From Sulfuricystis thermophila (GTDB taxonomy: Bacteria; Pseudomonadota; Gammaproteobacteria; Burkholderiales; Rhodocyclaceae): 64,000 nucleotides of DNA. The position numbers were made by a program, and so were the translations under genes. The DNA lies in the NCBI RefSeq assembly GCF_004323595.1, contig NZ_AP019373.1, positions 1,922,001 through 1,986,000 of the forward strand, written 5' to 3'. Positions 25,236 to 38,526 of this stretch are shown piece after piece. The notes under the pieces are model-generated. The model ran no database searches, was not told the DNA's origin, and saw only the letters and a list, made by a program, of their open reading frames with translations. Each line of letters begins with the position of its first letter. The stretch's first letter is position 1.

Positions 25236-26666
25236 ATGCCCGCCCGCCCTACCCTACACAGCCCGCTCGCTGCGCTGATCAAGCGCGCCCCCGTCACCGC
25301 CACGCCCGAGACCACGCTGCGTGACGCCGTCTTGGCGATGTCAGAGAACCGTGTGGGGTCGATCATCGTCATCGAGCCGGAAAGCGGCCGCCCGCTCGGC
25401 ATCTTCACGCTGCGCGATCTCTTGCACAAGGTGGCGGCGAAGTCCTGCGATCTGGACCAGCTGATCATGAGCCTGATGAGCGATTCGGGTCTGCAGATGC
25501 TCAACTGGCGCGCCACGGTCTATCAGGCGGCGCTGGTCATGGCGCGCCACGGCATCCACCACGTGATCGTCGTCGATGCCGCCGGCAAGCTCAAAGGCGT
25601 GGTCTCGCAGGAAGACATCTACGAGCTGCAAAGCGGCGGCGGCAAGGCGATCTCCGGCGCGATCCGCAGCGCCCGCGATTTGGCTTCGCTGATCGCCGCC
25701 GCCGACGACATCCGCCGTCTGGCGAGCCGCACGCTGGCCGAGGGAGGGGCTGCCGAGCAACTGACACAAATGATCTCGACGCTCAACGATCACCTCACCA
25801 TGCGCCTGATCGAGCTCACCGCCGAGGAATTCAGCTTGCCGCGCGTGCCCTGGTGCTGGCTCGCCTTCGGCTCGGAAGGCCGCTATGAGCAGACGCTCGC
25901 CACCGACCAGGACAACGGCATTGTCTTCGCCGCTCCATTGGGCGAAGAAGAGACGATCCGTCAGGCCTTGCTGCCCTTTGCGCGGGAAGTCAACCAGCGC
26001 CTCGATGCCTGCGGCTTTCCGCTGTGCAAGGGCAACGTGATGGCCAGCAACCCGCAACTGTGCCTGTCGGTCGAGGAATGGCAACAGCGCTTCGCCAGCT
26101 GGCTGCGTTCCTCGACGCCACAGGCGCTGCTCGATGCGACGATCTATTTCGACTTCCGCCCGATCTTCGGCGCGGAGGAGCTGGCGGAACGCTTGCGCGA
26201 CTGGCTGCGGCAGCACATTCCCGGTGCGACGCTGTTTTTGCGCTTCATGGCCGAAAACGCGCTGCGTGTGCGTCCGCCGCTGGGGATGATCCGCGATTTC
26301 AGCTTCGACGACCACAAGCAATTTCCCCACACCATCGATCTCAAAGGCAGCGGCACGCGGTTGTTCGTCGATGTCGCGCGCATCCTGGCGCTGGCCAATG
26401 GCATCGACGCCACCAGCACCGCCGAACGGCTGCGCGCCGCCGCCGCGGCGAACAAGCTCGGCGGCGAAGACGTCGAGGCCATGCTGCGCGGCTTCTACTT
26501 CATCCAGCAGCTGCGGCTGCGCGTGCAGCAGGAAGGATCGCCGGCGGGACTCGCCAACCGCGTCGATCCCGATCAGCTCAATGAGCTCGACCGCCTGATC
26601 CTCAGGGAGGCGCTCAAACAGGCGAAGAAATTACAAGGGCGCATTCAGCTCGACTACCGCCTTTGA
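25236..26666 (+). CDS. CBS-pair DUF294 nucleotidyltransferase-like regulator
   Basis: A 476-residue protein. Two CBS repeats (LRDAVLAMSENRVGSIIVIE to GIFTLRDLLHK; MARHGIHHVIVVDAAGKLKG to VVSQEDIY) are followed by a DUF294 putative nucleotidyltransferase domain (PWCWLAFGSEGRYEQTLATD, QDNGIVFA) and the DUF294 C-terminal domain. Unlike many relatives it lacks an N-terminal cyclic-nucleotide domain. The GSEGRYEQTLATDQDNG motif resembles GlnD-type transferases. These genes are commonly located beside DUF4212/symporter pairs and are thought to modulate carboxylate uptake; the exact reaction is unknown. Confidence 0.88.
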   Translation: MPARPTLHSPLAALIKRAPVTATPETTLRDAVLAMSENRVGSIIVIEPESGRPLGIFTLRDLLHKVAAKSCDLDQLIMSLMSDSGLQMLNWRATVYQAALVMARHGIHHVIVVDAAGKLKGVVSQEDIYELQSGGGKAISGAIRSARDLASLIAAADDIRRLASRTLAEGGAAEQLTQMISTLNDHLTMRLIELTAEEFSLPRVPWCWLAFGSEGRYEQTLATDQDNGIVFAAPLGEEETIRQALLPFAREVNQRLDACGFPLCKGNVMASNPQLCLSVEEWQQRFASWLRSSTPQALLDATIYFDFRPIFGAEELAERLRDWLRQHIPGATLFLRFMAENALRVRPPLGMIRDFSFDDHKQFPHTIDLKGSGTRLFVDVARILALANGIDATSTAERLRAAAAANKLGGEDVEAMLRGFYFIQQLRLRVQQEGSPAGLANRVDPDQLNELDRLILREALKQAKKLQGRIQLDYRL

Positions 26667-26680
26667 CCCCGAGGGGATGC

Positions 26681-26729
26681 CGTCCCACCAGCGCCGACTT
26701 TGAAAGGCGAGTCGGCGCCCGACGGGGCG
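26681..26729. repeat. REP-like hairpin, full copy
   Basis: Imperfect hairpin with a perfect inner stem GCGCCGACT/AGTCGGCGC (9 bp; 26691-26699 and 26710-26718) and outer arms CGTCCCACCA and CCGACGGGGCG. The left arm matches the recurring half-unit seen at 41717-41853, 50417-50443, 55036-55062 and 61131-61153. It lies just after the DUF294 stop codon. Confidence 0.72.
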
Positions 26730-26867
26730 TGCCCATTTCCGTCAGCTTCGGCTTTGCGAACCACTCCGGGTTTGTGAGGCGATACCCGTCGAGCTTACTT
26801 TGGCCATAGCCAGTGCAGTCTTGCCTGTAAGGTCTGGGTAAGCAAGCGGGCAGACAATCCCCGCCAC

Positions 26868-26885
26868 GTCAAAGTAGGGTTTGAC
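26868..26885. promoter_or_regulatory. Inverted repeat upstream of the second DUF4212/symporter operon
   Basis: Perfect 6-bp arms GTCAAA-GTAGGG-TTTGAC, 31 bases before the DUF4212 start. It could be an operator, perhaps for the neighbouring OmpR-type regulator. The 26730-26916 stretch otherwise shows no gene and no convincing promoter boxes. Confidence 0.45.
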
Positions 26886-26916
26886 GCGTTATCCATTCCT
26901 ACAAAAGGAGGACTTC

Positions 26917-27177
26917 ATGCAATACAAACACGACGCCCAAGGCTACTGGAAAGCCACCCTGGGCCTGATCACCAAGGTATTGGTGATCTGGTTCCTGGTT
27001 TCTTTCGGCGCCGGCATCCTGTTCGCCGATCTGCTCAACGGCATCCATCTCGGCGGCTATCCGCTCGGCTTCTGGTTCGCCCATCAGGGTTCGATCTACG
27101 TCTTCATCGCGCTGATCTTCTGGTACGCGAAGAAGATGGGCGACATCGACCGCGAATTCGACGTTCACGAAGACTGA
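26917..27177 (+). CDS. DUF4212 small symporter subunit (second copy)
   Basis: An 86-residue two-helix membrane protein (LITKVLVIWFLVSFGAGILF; GFWFAHQGSIYVFIALIFWY) of the DUF4212 family. ATG 26917 has AAAGGAGG upstream at good spacing, better than an in-frame start 12 codons earlier. It is followed after 13 bases by its symporter partner. It differs substantially from the 22750-23013 copy, so the pairs are old paralogues rather than a recent duplication. Confidence 0.9.
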   Translation: MQYKHDAQGYWKATLGLITKVLVIWFLVSFGAGILFADLLNGIHLGGYPLGFWFAHQGSIYVFIALIFWYAKKMGDIDREFDVHED

Positions 27178-27190
27178 AGGAGCCGACCCC

Positions 27191-29053
<1,863 letters not shown>

Positions 29054-29096
29054 GCGGTAACCGCACTCAACCCGGCCACGGTCGGGTTGCTCACTG

Positions 29097-29127
29097 GCCC
29101 CGCCGGATTAAACTGGCGGGGCTTTTT
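29097..29127 (+). terminator. Intrinsic terminator of the DUF4212/symporter operon
   Basis: Perfect 8-bp stem GCCCCGCC/GGCGGGGC (29097-29104 and 29115-29122), ten-base loop, then TTTTT. It ends 14 bases before the next coding start, so its tail lies in the leader of the following gene. Confidence 0.88.
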
Positions 29128-29141
29128 GTTTGGAGTCCACC

Positions 29142-29498
29142 ATGGTTTTCGATATCGGCGTCGCGATGACGTGGATTTTGTTTCTTGCGCTGTTCCCGAT
29201 CACCTATTACTGGCTGCGCCGTGCCTGGATCATCATCGTGCGGCGCGACTTCTCCGAAGTCGCCTTGAAACGCGGCGAGCCACCGCCCCATCCGGAGAAA
29301 TATGCCCCTTGGGCGGCGGCGATCAATCTCGTCGCCGCGGCGATTCTGATCTTCGTCATCCTCGGCATCGTCACCGGCTCGCTCGCCTATGACACCTGGT
29401 CGGCGATCGCAGGGTCGACGATCTGGATGAAGATCATCTTCGACTTCATCCTCAGCCGGCAAGCACATTGGTTGGGTGGCCGTCAGCGCAAGGAATAA
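29142..29498 (+). CDS. Membrane protein of unknown function (118 aa)
   Basis: A 118-residue protein with N-terminal membrane helix (GVAMTWILFLALFPITYYWL), cytosolic loop with HPEKYAP, and a second helix (WAAAINLVAAAILIFVILGI). ATG 29142 follows GGAG at seven bases. A repeated element (29510-29721) starts 11 bases after its stop. No family recognised. Its place after the symporter operon suggests only loose linkage. Confidence 0.75.
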   Translation: MVFDIGVAMTWILFLALFPITYYWLRRAWIIIVRRDFSEVALKRGEPPPHPEKYAPWAAAINLVAAAILIFVILGIVTGSLAYDTWSAIAGSTIWMKIIFDFILSRQAHWLGGRQRKE

Positions 29499-29509
29499 TC
29501 TAACGCTTA

Positions 29510-29721
29510 AACCCAGATTGTCCATTGGAACACGAGCGGGTAGCGCAGGCGAGGGCGAGCAGGTTTGCGTTCCCGCGACGAGCCAATAACCGTGTCTATT
29601 GGCGAGGAGCGGGGGCGCGAAGATGCCGCCCGCAGCCCGATACCCGCCGTGTAGGGCGATGAAATGACCGTTTCGCATGTGCCTATGGCGAAACAGCCCG
29701 GTCTAATGGACAATCTGGGTT
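29510..29721. mobile_element. MITE-like element, copy 1 (212 bp)
   Basis: It begins AACCCAGATTGTCCATT and ends with the exact reverse complement, giving 17-bp perfect terminal inverted repeats (extended to ~22 bp with two mismatches). It carries no transposase. A second copy in the same orientation at 62072-62281 is similar along the whole length, with scattered substitutions and a 2-bp length difference. A clear target-site duplication is not visible. Such elements move with the transposase of a related full-length element elsewhere. Confidence 0.85.
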
Positions 29722-29726
29722 AAAAC

Positions 29727-29764
29727 AACGATGCCCCGCAGGGTTTCCCCTGCGGGGCATCGTT
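29727..29764 (-). terminator. groEL terminator
   Basis: A very stable hairpin with perfect 17-bp arms (29727-29743/29748-29764, core GATGCCCCGCAGGG) and a four-base loop, followed on the minus strand by GTTTT and on the plus strand by TTT. It lies 30 bases after the groEL stop codon and just beyond the MITE end. Confidence 0.9.
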
Positions 29765-29793
29765 TTGAACCGATGTCAGTCCGCTTTTGCGGA

Positions 29794-31431
<1,638 letters not shown>

Positions 31432-31469
31432 TCAATCTCCAGTGATTTCTGAATCGGGAAAAGGGGCGA

Positions 31470-31760
31470 TCAGGACTCGATCACGCCCATGATGTCTTCT
31501 TCGCGCATCACGAGCAGTTCTTCGCCTTCGACCTTGACGGTCTGGCCGGCATACTTGCCGAACAGCACGCGGTCGCCGACCTTGACGGCCATCGGACGCA
31601 CCTTGCCATCATCCAGGATCTTGCCGTTGCCCACGGCGAGGACTTCGCCCTGATCCGGCTTCTCGCCGGCGGTGTCGGGGATCACGATGCCGGAGGCAGT
31701 GGTGCGTTCGGCTTCAACGCGCTTGACGATCACACGATCATGCAAGGGACGGATTTTCAT
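31470..31760 (-). CDS. groES: Co-chaperonin GroES (Hsp10)
   Basis: A 96-residue GroES lid protein: [20 protein letters not shown], mobile-loop [16 protein letters not shown], and [23 protein letters not shown] 31760 has AGAAGGAG upstream. First gene of the groESL operon with a 74-base leader containing the CIRCE operator. Confidence 0.98.
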   Translation of the reverse strand: MKIRPLHDRVIVKRVEAERTTASGIVIPDTAGEKPDQGEVLAVGNGKILDDGKVRPMAVKVGDRVLFGKYAGQTVKVEGEELLVMREEDIMGVIES

Positions 31761-31834
31761 GAAGTTTTCTCCTTCTGAACAAAGCCGCGGGAGCGGCGCT
31801 TCGAGGGGTTTGCAAACACAGTGGCTACCGGTTG

Positions 31835-31861
31835 TTAGCACTCGGCGCCAACGAGTGCTAA
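31835..31861. promoter_or_regulatory. CIRCE element (HrcA operator)
   Basis: Perfect consensus TTAGCACTC-N9-GAGTGCTAA. The heat-shock repressor HrcA binds this inverted repeat. It directly follows the -10 box of the groES promoter, so repressor binding blocks transcription start. Confidence 0.97.
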
Positions 31862-31889
31862 TAATAATGACGCGGCACGGGGTTTTCAA
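31861..31889 (-). promoter_or_regulatory. groESL sigma-70 promoter
   Basis: On the minus strand TTGAAA (31889-31884), 17-base spacer, TATTAT (31866-31861), immediately followed by CIRCE. I do not see a good sigma-32 -10 (CCCCAT), so heat control is mainly via HrcA. Confidence 0.88.
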
Positions 31890-31924
31890 GACGTGCAGGA
31901 ACTTTTTGGGACGATAATTTCCCC

Positions 31925-32863
31925 ATGGGACTTTTCGACTGGCTCAAGCCTCGACCTGCGATCGATGCCCCGCTGCAGGCGAAAATCGACCAGGCCGCGC
32001 TGGCGATCGACCCCTTGATCAAACAGATCAAGGGGTACGAGCACAAGCTGGCACCGGCGGTTGTGCGCGCCCTCGCCCATTGCCGTGACATCGCCGCGCA
32101 GATTCCCGGCCCTTTTGAGATCAGCCGCGCCGCCTTCGGCAGCGATCCGCTCGTCCATGCCCTGTTCGCCAGCGCCGATGCGATCGACCAGATGTTCGCC
32201 ACCAGCCAATGCGTGCGCGAGCACTTTCCCCAGATGGCGCTCGGCACGGGCCGCTGTTGCGCGTTGCTCGGCATGCGTCTGCACGAAAAAGCCGGTTTCG
32301 GCGCGCAGTTGGAGGGCGAGATGGTGCGCACCGACGTGCCGCAAAAGACGCTGTATTTCAGCGACCACACGCTCGCCGAGCCGGCGCCGGACGAGGCGGC
32401 TGCGCGTTTGCGTCTAGCCGACACCCTGTTCGACGGCATGATCAACGCGATCGCCGAACATGTCGAGGATGTGCGTGCGGAACGGGCTGGACTCGATCAG
32501 GAAAAGGCCTTCGCCTCGGCGCAGGCGCGTGCCGGACACAACATCCATGGCCGCACGATCGAGAGCCTGCAGGAGCGGCTGGCGGCCACCTGCGATGCGC
32601 TGCAGCCGCAGCGGCTGCTGGAAACTTTGACGGCGGCGCTGGAACAGCCCGAAACCCTGTTGCGTCTGGAGCCGATCGAGCTGTGCGTCGATCGCACCGG
32701 CATCATCCGCGATGGCGGCGCCGCCGGCGACGTGCTGCGTTTCGCCCGGCTCACCAGCCGCGATCCGCGCCAGTGGGTAGTGTTGCTCGCGAGTCTCGAC
32801 CACGCGGACGTGCGCCGCGCCCTGGAACGCTTCGAAACTGCGCGTCATTTCATCGTGATCTGA
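31925..32863 (+). CDS. Conserved hypothetical protein (312 aa)
   Basis: A 312-residue soluble protein ([20 protein letters not shown]) that appears conserved in betaproteobacteria but is of unknown function. It is helix-rich, with a Cys pair ([20 protein letters not shown]), a long helical region at ~165-230 that may form a coiled coil, and a C-terminal alpha/beta part with [18 protein letters not shown]. It is divergent from groES and overlaps the dacB start (TGATG), so it is coupled to a peptidoglycan enzyme. No enzyme motif is seen. Confidence 0.75.
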   Translation: MGLFDWLKPRPAIDAPLQAKIDQAALAIDPLIKQIKGYEHKLAPAVVRALAHCRDIAAQIPGPFEISRAAFGSDPLVHALFASADAIDQMFATSQCVREHFPQMALGTGRCCALLGMRLHEKAGFGAQLEGEMVRTDVPQKTLYFSDHTLAEPAPDEAAARLRLADTLFDGMINAIAEHVEDVRAERAGLDQEKAFASAQARAGHNIHGRTIESLQERLAATCDALQPQRLLETLTAALEQPETLLRLEPIELCVDRTGIIRDGGAAGDVLRFARLTSRDPRQWVVLLASLDHADVRRALERFETARHFIVI

Positions 32864-34269
32864 TGCCACGCTTACTCCTCTCTCTCATTTCCGGCTGGCT
32901 GTTGCTCACGCCTGCGATCGAGGCTGAGGCCGATTCGCGGCTGCCTACCGCGGTGGCCGCTGCATTGAAAGCCGCGGAGATTCCCTCGCGTGTGGTCGGT
33001 ATCGTCGTGCAGGAGGCGGATGCCAGGCGGCCGCGGCTGGCCGTCAATGCCCGTCAGCCGCTGAACCCGGCTTCGTTGATGAAGCTCTTCACTACCAGCG
33101 CCGCACTCGAGCGGCTCGGCCCCGCCTTCACCTTCCGCACCGAGGTGTTGGCCGACGCTCCGCCGGATGCGGCAGGCGTGCTCGCCGGCAACCTCTACTT
33201 GCGCGGCAGCGGCGATCCCAAGCTCACCCATGATCGCCTGTGGCTGTTGCTGCGGGAACTGCGCGGCCGGGGTCTCAAGGAGATTCGCGGCGAGCTGGTG
33301 CTCGACCGCACGGCCTTCGCGCCGGTCGATCACGATCCGGCCGCCTTCGATGGCCAGCCACTGCGCCCATACAACGTCGGCCCGGATGCGCTGCTGTTCA
33401 ACTTCGCCGCCATGACCTTGACGCTGATCCCGGAAAACGGCGGGGTGCGTGTGCTGGCCGAACCTCAGCCGGCGGACTTCACCCTCGTCAATCGGCTGCG
33501 CGCCGTGGAGGCCAGGCGATGCCCCGGCGAATGGCGCGAGGCACTGACGGCCACGATTTCCGCCCGGCAGTTGACCCTCGCCGGCGACTATCCGCGCGCC
33601 TGCGGCGAAAAGCGCTGGCATCTGGCCGGCCTGCCGAACGAAGAGTTGTTGGCCGGCGTCTTCACACGTCTGTGGCGCGAGCTGGGCGGCGGGTTCTCCG
33701 GCCGCTGGCGCGACGGCGCCACGCCTGCCCATGCCACCCTCCTCGCCGCCAGCGAATCGCCGCCGGTAGCCTCGCTGGTGCGTGACATCAACAAGTTCTC
33801 GAACAACGTGATGGCGCGGCAGCTCTACCTGAAACTCGGCGCTGGCGAGACGGCACAGGCCGAAGCGGCCGTGCGCGAATGGCTGGCCGGAAAAGGGCTC
33901 GATTTCCCCGAACTGGTGCTCGACAATGGCGCGGGGCTCTCGCGCGAGGCGCGCATTTGCGCCGAACATCTCGCCCAATTGCTGGCCGCCGTCTGGAAAA
34001 GTCCGATCATGCCGGAATTGGTCGCCTCGCTGCCGATCGTCGCCGTCGATGGCACGACGAAGAAGCGCTACAACGGCGTCGCCTATGCCGGCCAGGCGCA
34101 CCTGAAGACCGGCTCGCTCGATGGCGTGCGCGGCATTGCCGGCTATCTCCTCGACCGCGCGGGTAAGCGCTGGATCGTCGTCTTCATGGTCAATCATCCG
34201 AACGCCGGCGCGGCGCAGCCGGCCTTCGACGCCTTGCTCGACTGGGTCTGGCGTGGTCAGAGCTTGTGA
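32863..34269 (+). CDS. dacB: D-alanyl-D-alanine carboxypeptidase/endopeptidase (PBP4 type)
   Basis: A 468-residue periplasmic PBP4-family enzyme that trims peptidoglycan cross-links. An N-terminal signal sequence (LLLSLISGWLLLTPAIEAEA) precedes the penicillin-binding motifs: SLMK (NPASLMKLFTT) with the nucleophilic Ser, SNN (INKFSNNVMARQLYL), and KTG (AHLKTGSLDGVRG). Start ATG 32863 overlaps the previous stop. The final residues GQSL and the TGA stop lie inside the inverted-repeat end of the palindromic element at 34259, so its native C-terminus was probably altered by that insertion. Confidence 0.92.
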   Translation: MPRLLLSLISGWLLLTPAIEAEADSRLPTAVAAALKAAEIPSRVVGIVVQEADARRPRLAVNARQPLNPASLMKLFTTSAALERLGPAFTFRTEVLADAPPDAAGVLAGNLYLRGSGDPKLTHDRLWLLLRELRGRGLKEIRGELVLDRTAFAPVDHDPAAFDGQPLRPYNVGPDALLFNFAAMTLTLIPENGGVRVLAEPQPADFTLVNRLRAVEARRCPGEWREALTATISARQLTLAGDYPRACGEKRWHLAGLPNEELLAGVFTRLWRELGGGFSGRWRDGATPAHATLLAASESPPVASLVRDINKFSNNVMARQLYLKLGAGETAQAEAAVREWLAGKGLDFPELVLDNGAGLSREARICAEHLAQLLAAVWKSPIMPELVASLPIVAVDGTTKKRYNGVAYAGQAHLKTGSLDGVRGIAGYLLDRAGKRWIVVFMVNHPNAGAAQPAFDALLDWVWRGQSL

Positions 34270-34344
34270 AAAAATTCGTCGCGAGCGCAGCCAGGTTGGG
34301 GGAGGCCGGAGCGCAGCCACCGGAATGTATATGGAAATACATGA
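34259..34344. repeat. Left half of a 144-bp-type palindromic MITE split by IS110
   Basis: Its first 29 bases (AGAGCTTGTGAAAAAATTCG, then TCGCGAGCG) are identical to an end of the intact copy at 60965-61108. Similarity continues through GGAGCGCAGC...ACCG, after which the IS110 element interrupts. The break point (about 34344) is estimated from alignment to the intact copy. Confidence 0.8.
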
Positions 34345-34360
34345 GCAACTGTCTTTCGAG

Positions 34361-35649
<1,289 letters not shown>

Positions 35650-35650
<1 letters not shown>

Positions 35651-35710
35651 GGATGGCGAGCACCGCCCGACACCAAGATGGCAAGCGCAGCAGAATTTTT
35701 CACAAGCTCT
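35650..35710. repeat. Right half of the split palindromic MITE
   Basis: It contains GCGAGCACCGC and ends GAATTTTTCACAAGCTCT, matching the other end of the copy at 60965-61108. Together with 34259-34344 it reconstitutes one element. It overlaps the last codons of the DUF4870-like gene and provides that gene's stop codon. Confidence 0.8.
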
Positions 35711-36125
35711 CGGGCAGCGGCAGCGCGCGCCGATCGACGAGCGCCAGCCAGCCGCGGATCACGCGATAGAGCACCCAGAGGCCGGTGACGACGATCACCA
35801 TGATCGCAGCCGGGATGCCGATCAGCGTGAAGGCCAGCAAGCCGGCGACGAGCAGCCACAGCGCAGCGAACCAAAAAGTGCGCAACTGCCAGCGCCAGTG
35901 TGATTCGAGCCAGGTGCCGCGCACGTTGCCGCGCGTGACGTAGTTGATGATCACGGCGATGATCGACGGCCAGCCGAAGACGAAGGCGCCGGCGATCGAC
36001 GCCGAAGTGAGGATGCCCGAGAGCGCAGAGAGCGCATGCAGGCCATACATGATGTGGCACCAGGCGCGCTGGCCGTCGAGATTGCCGCTGTTGATGAGTT
36101 CACCCTGCTGATCGTAGTCGGCCAT
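35700..36125 (-). CDS. DUF4870-like membrane protein
   Basis: A 141-residue inner-membrane protein with hydrophobic segments ALSALSGILTSASIAGAFVF, WPSIIAVIINYVT, TFWFAALWLLVAGLLAFTLI and IPAAIMVIVVTGLWVLYRVI, consistent with the DUF4870 family of small tetra-helical proteins. ATG 36125 (MADYDQQGEL) starts 10 bases after the ubiD stop. The final LPESL and its TGA are formed from the MITE end at 35710, so the C-terminus is repeat-derived. Function unknown. Confidence 0.8.
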   Translation of the reverse strand: MADYDQQGELINSGNLDGQRAWCHIMYGLHALSALSGILTSASIAGAFVFGWPSIIAVIINYVTRGNVRGTWLESHWRWQLRTFWFAALWLLVAGLLAFTLIGIPAAIMVIVVTGLWVLYRVIRGWLALVDRRALPLPESL

Positions 36126-36135
36126 ACGCGTCCTT

Positions 36136-37608
36136 TCATAGTCCCAGTTGATTCCACAGTTCGTCGACGCGCCGCTTGACGGCGGCATCCATGACGATTG
36201 GCCGTCCCCACTCGCGGTTGGTCTCGCCCGGCCATTTGTTCGTCGCGTCGATGCCCATCTTGCTGCCCAGGCCCGCGACCGGCGAGGCGAAATCGAGATA
36301 GTCGATCGGCGTGTGCTCGGCGATCAGCGTATCGCGCGCGGCATCCACCCTCGTCGTCAGCGCCCAGATCACTTCGGGCCATGAGCGGATGTCGATGTCG
36401 TCATCGACGACGATGATGAACTTGGTGTACATGAACTGGCGCAGGAAACTCCAGACGCCAAACATCACGCGCTTGGCGTGGCCCGGATAGGCCTTCTTGA
36501 GGCTCACCACCGCCAGCCGGTAGGAGCAGCCCTCGGGCGGCAGATAGAAGTCGCTGATTTCCGGAAACTGCTTTTGCAAGAGCGGCACGAACACTTCGTT
36601 CAAAGCCACGCCCAGCATCGCCGGCTCGTCCGGCGGCTTGCCGGTGTAGGTGGAGTGATAGATCGGCTCGCGCCGCATCGTGATGCGCTCGATCGTAAAC
36701 ACCGGGAACTCGGCCTGCTCGTTGTAATACCCCGTGTGATCGCCAAAGGGTCCTTCCAGGGCCATCTCGCCCGGATGGATCACGCCTTCGAGCACGATCT
36801 CGGCACGCGCCGGCACATCGAGATCATTGCCGAGGCACTTCGCGAGTTCCGTCTTGCCGCCGCGCAGCAGGCCCGCAAACTGGTATTCGGAGAGCGTGTC
36901 CGGCACCGGCGTCACGGCACCAAGAATCGTCGCCGGGTCGCAGCCCAGCACCACGGCGACCGGGAAGGGCTCTCCCGGATGCTTGAGGCAATGGTCGCGG
37001 AAGTCGAGCGCACCACCACGGTGGGCGAGCCAGCGCATGATCACCTTATTTGGGGCGATCACCTGCTGGCGGTAGATGCCCAGGTTTTGGCGCAGCTTGT
37101 TCGGCCCGCGCGTCACGGTCAGCCCCCAGGTGATCAGGGGCGCGACATCGCCTGGCCAGCAGGTCATCACCGGCAGGCGCGACAGATCGACCTCTTTCCC
37201 CTCCCAGACGATTTCCTGACAGGGCGCGGAGCGCACCCTCTTCGGCGCCATGTTGAGCACCTGCTTCAGGATCGGCAGCTTTTCCCAGGCATCCTTGAAG
37301 CCCTTCGGCGGCTCGGGTTCCTTGAGATAGGCGAGCAGCCGGCCGACTTCGCGCAGCGCGGTCTGCCAATCGCCCTCCTCGCCCATGCCCAGCGCGACGC
37401 GCTGCGGCGTGCCGAAAAGATTGGCCAGCACCGGCATTTCGCCCGTCTTCGGCCGTTCGAACAACAGTGCCGGTCCGCCGGCGCGCAGCACGCGGTCGGC
37501 GATCTCGGTGATTTCGAGCCGTGGATCGACGGCTGTGGCGATGCGTTTCAGCTCGCCGCATGCTTCGAGACGGCGGATGAATTCGCGCAGATCCTGGGCA
37601 GCATTCAT
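36136..37608 (-). CDS. ubiD: 3-octaprenyl-4-hydroxybenzoate decarboxylase UbiD
   Basis: A 490-residue prenylated-flavin decarboxylase that removes the carboxyl group of 3-polyprenyl-4-hydroxybenzoate in ubiquinone synthesis. It begins [20 protein letters not shown] and contains the UbiD signatures [19 protein letters not shown] and the E-x(n)-D region [16 protein letters not shown], plus [10 protein letters not shown]. Length and motifs are standard. ATG 37608 overlaps the ubiA stop, so ubiA and ubiD are coupled. The cofactor synthase UbiX is not in the window. Confidence 0.95.
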   Translation of the reverse strand: MNAAQDLREFIRRLEACGELKRIATAVDPRLEITEIADRVLRAGGPALLFERPKTGEMPVLANLFGTPQRVALGMGEEGDWQTALREVGRLLAYLKEPEPPKGFKDAWEKLPILKQVLNMAPKRVRSAPCQEIVWEGKEVDLSRLPVMTCWPGDVAPLITWGLTVTRGPNKLRQNLGIYRQQVIAPNKVIMRWLAHRGGALDFRDHCLKHPGEPFPVAVVLGCDPATILGAVTPVPDTLSEYQFAGLLRGGKTELAKCLGNDLDVPARAEIVLEGVIHPGEMALEGPFGDHTGYYNEQAEFPVFTIERITMRREPIYHSTYTGKPPDEPAMLGVALNEVFVPLLQKQFPEISDFYLPPEGCSYRLAVVSLKKAYPGHAKRVMFGVWSFLRQFMYTKFIIVVDDDIDIRSWPEVIWALTTRVDAARDTLIAEHTPIDYLDFASPVAGLGSKMGIDATNKWPGETNREWGRPIVMDAAVKRRVDELWNQLGL

Positions 37609-38486
37609 GGGGCGATCCAGTAATCGAGGACGATGCCGGCGAAGATCGCGGCGCCGAACCAGTTGTTGTGCAGAAAAGCCTTGAAGCACTTCATGCGCTC
37701 GCGCTCCCTGATCAGCGTGTAGTGGTAGAGCGCGATGGCGGCCGCGACGCCGAGGCCGGCGAAATACAGCCAGCCAAAACGCAGCGAGACGCCGATGGAG
37801 GCGAGGATCAGCAAGGCCGCCGCGTAACAGAACATGATCGCCGAGACAGCGAAACGGCCAAAGGTCAGCGCCGAGGTCTTGATGCCGATCTTCTTGTCGT
37901 CCTCGATATCGACCAGCGCGTATTCGGTGTCGTAGGCGATCGCCCAGAAGATGTTGGCCGCGAGCATCTGCCAGGCAAACGCTGGCACCTCCCCTGCGAT
38001 CGCGGCAAAGGCCATCGGGATGCCGAAACCGAAGGCCACGCCGAGATAGGCTTGCGGGATGGCGAAGAAGCGCTTGGTGAAGGGATAGCTTGCCGCGAGG
38101 AACAATGCGGCCACCGCGAGACCGAACAACAGCGGGGTGAGGATCGGCAGGATCAGCAGGAAGGCGCAAAGGACGAGAAAACCGGCCAGCACGAAGGCTT
38201 CGCGCACCGTGACGGTGCCGGCGGCCAGCGGTCGGGCTTTCGTGCGCTCGACATGCGGATCGAACTCGCGATCGGCATAATCATTGATCACGCAGCCGGC
38301 CGAGCGCATCAGCACCGTGCCGAGCACGAAGATGGCGAGGAACACCCAATGCGGCCGCCCGCCCGAGGCGATCCACACCGCCCACAGTGTCGGCCACAAC
38401 AACAGCAGGATGCCGATCGGCTTGTCGAGCCGCATCAGCTTCTCGTATTGGTCGAGGCGTTCCTTGATGAGGGAGAGGGTTGTCAT
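37605..38486 (-). CDS. ubiA: 4-hydroxybenzoate polyprenyltransferase UbiA
   Basis: A 293-residue integral membrane prenyltransferase that attaches the isoprenoid tail to 4-hydroxybenzoate. The first Asp-rich motif [15 protein letters not shown] binds prenyl diphosphate with Mg2+; the second is [18 protein letters not shown]. Multiple hydrophobic helices follow the expected nine-helix layout. Precedes ubiD in a two-gene unit. Confidence 0.96.
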   Translation of the reverse strand: MTTLSLIKERLDQYEKLMRLDKPIGILLLLWPTLWAVWIASGGRPHWVFLAIFVLGTVLMRSAGCVINDYADREFDPHVERTKARPLAAGTVTVREAFVLAGFLVLCAFLLILPILTPLLFGLAVAALFLAASYPFTKRFFAIPQAYLGVAFGFGIPMAFAAIAGEVPAFAWQMLAANIFWAIAYDTEYALVDIEDDKKIGIKTSALTFGRFAVSAIMFCYAAALLILASIGVSLRFGWLYFAGLGVAAAIALYHYTLIRERERMKCFKAFLHNNWFGAAIFAGIVLDYWIAP

Positions 38487-38526
38487 GTTCCGGATTCTAC
38501 GGAAACGCCGCAGATTCGGCGCCTGC

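Noticed and set aside
31861..31889. Sigma-32 promoter for groESL
   Set aside because: TTGAAA is present but the CCCCATNT-type -10 is missing; sigma-70 boxes at 17-base spacing fit better with CIRCE.
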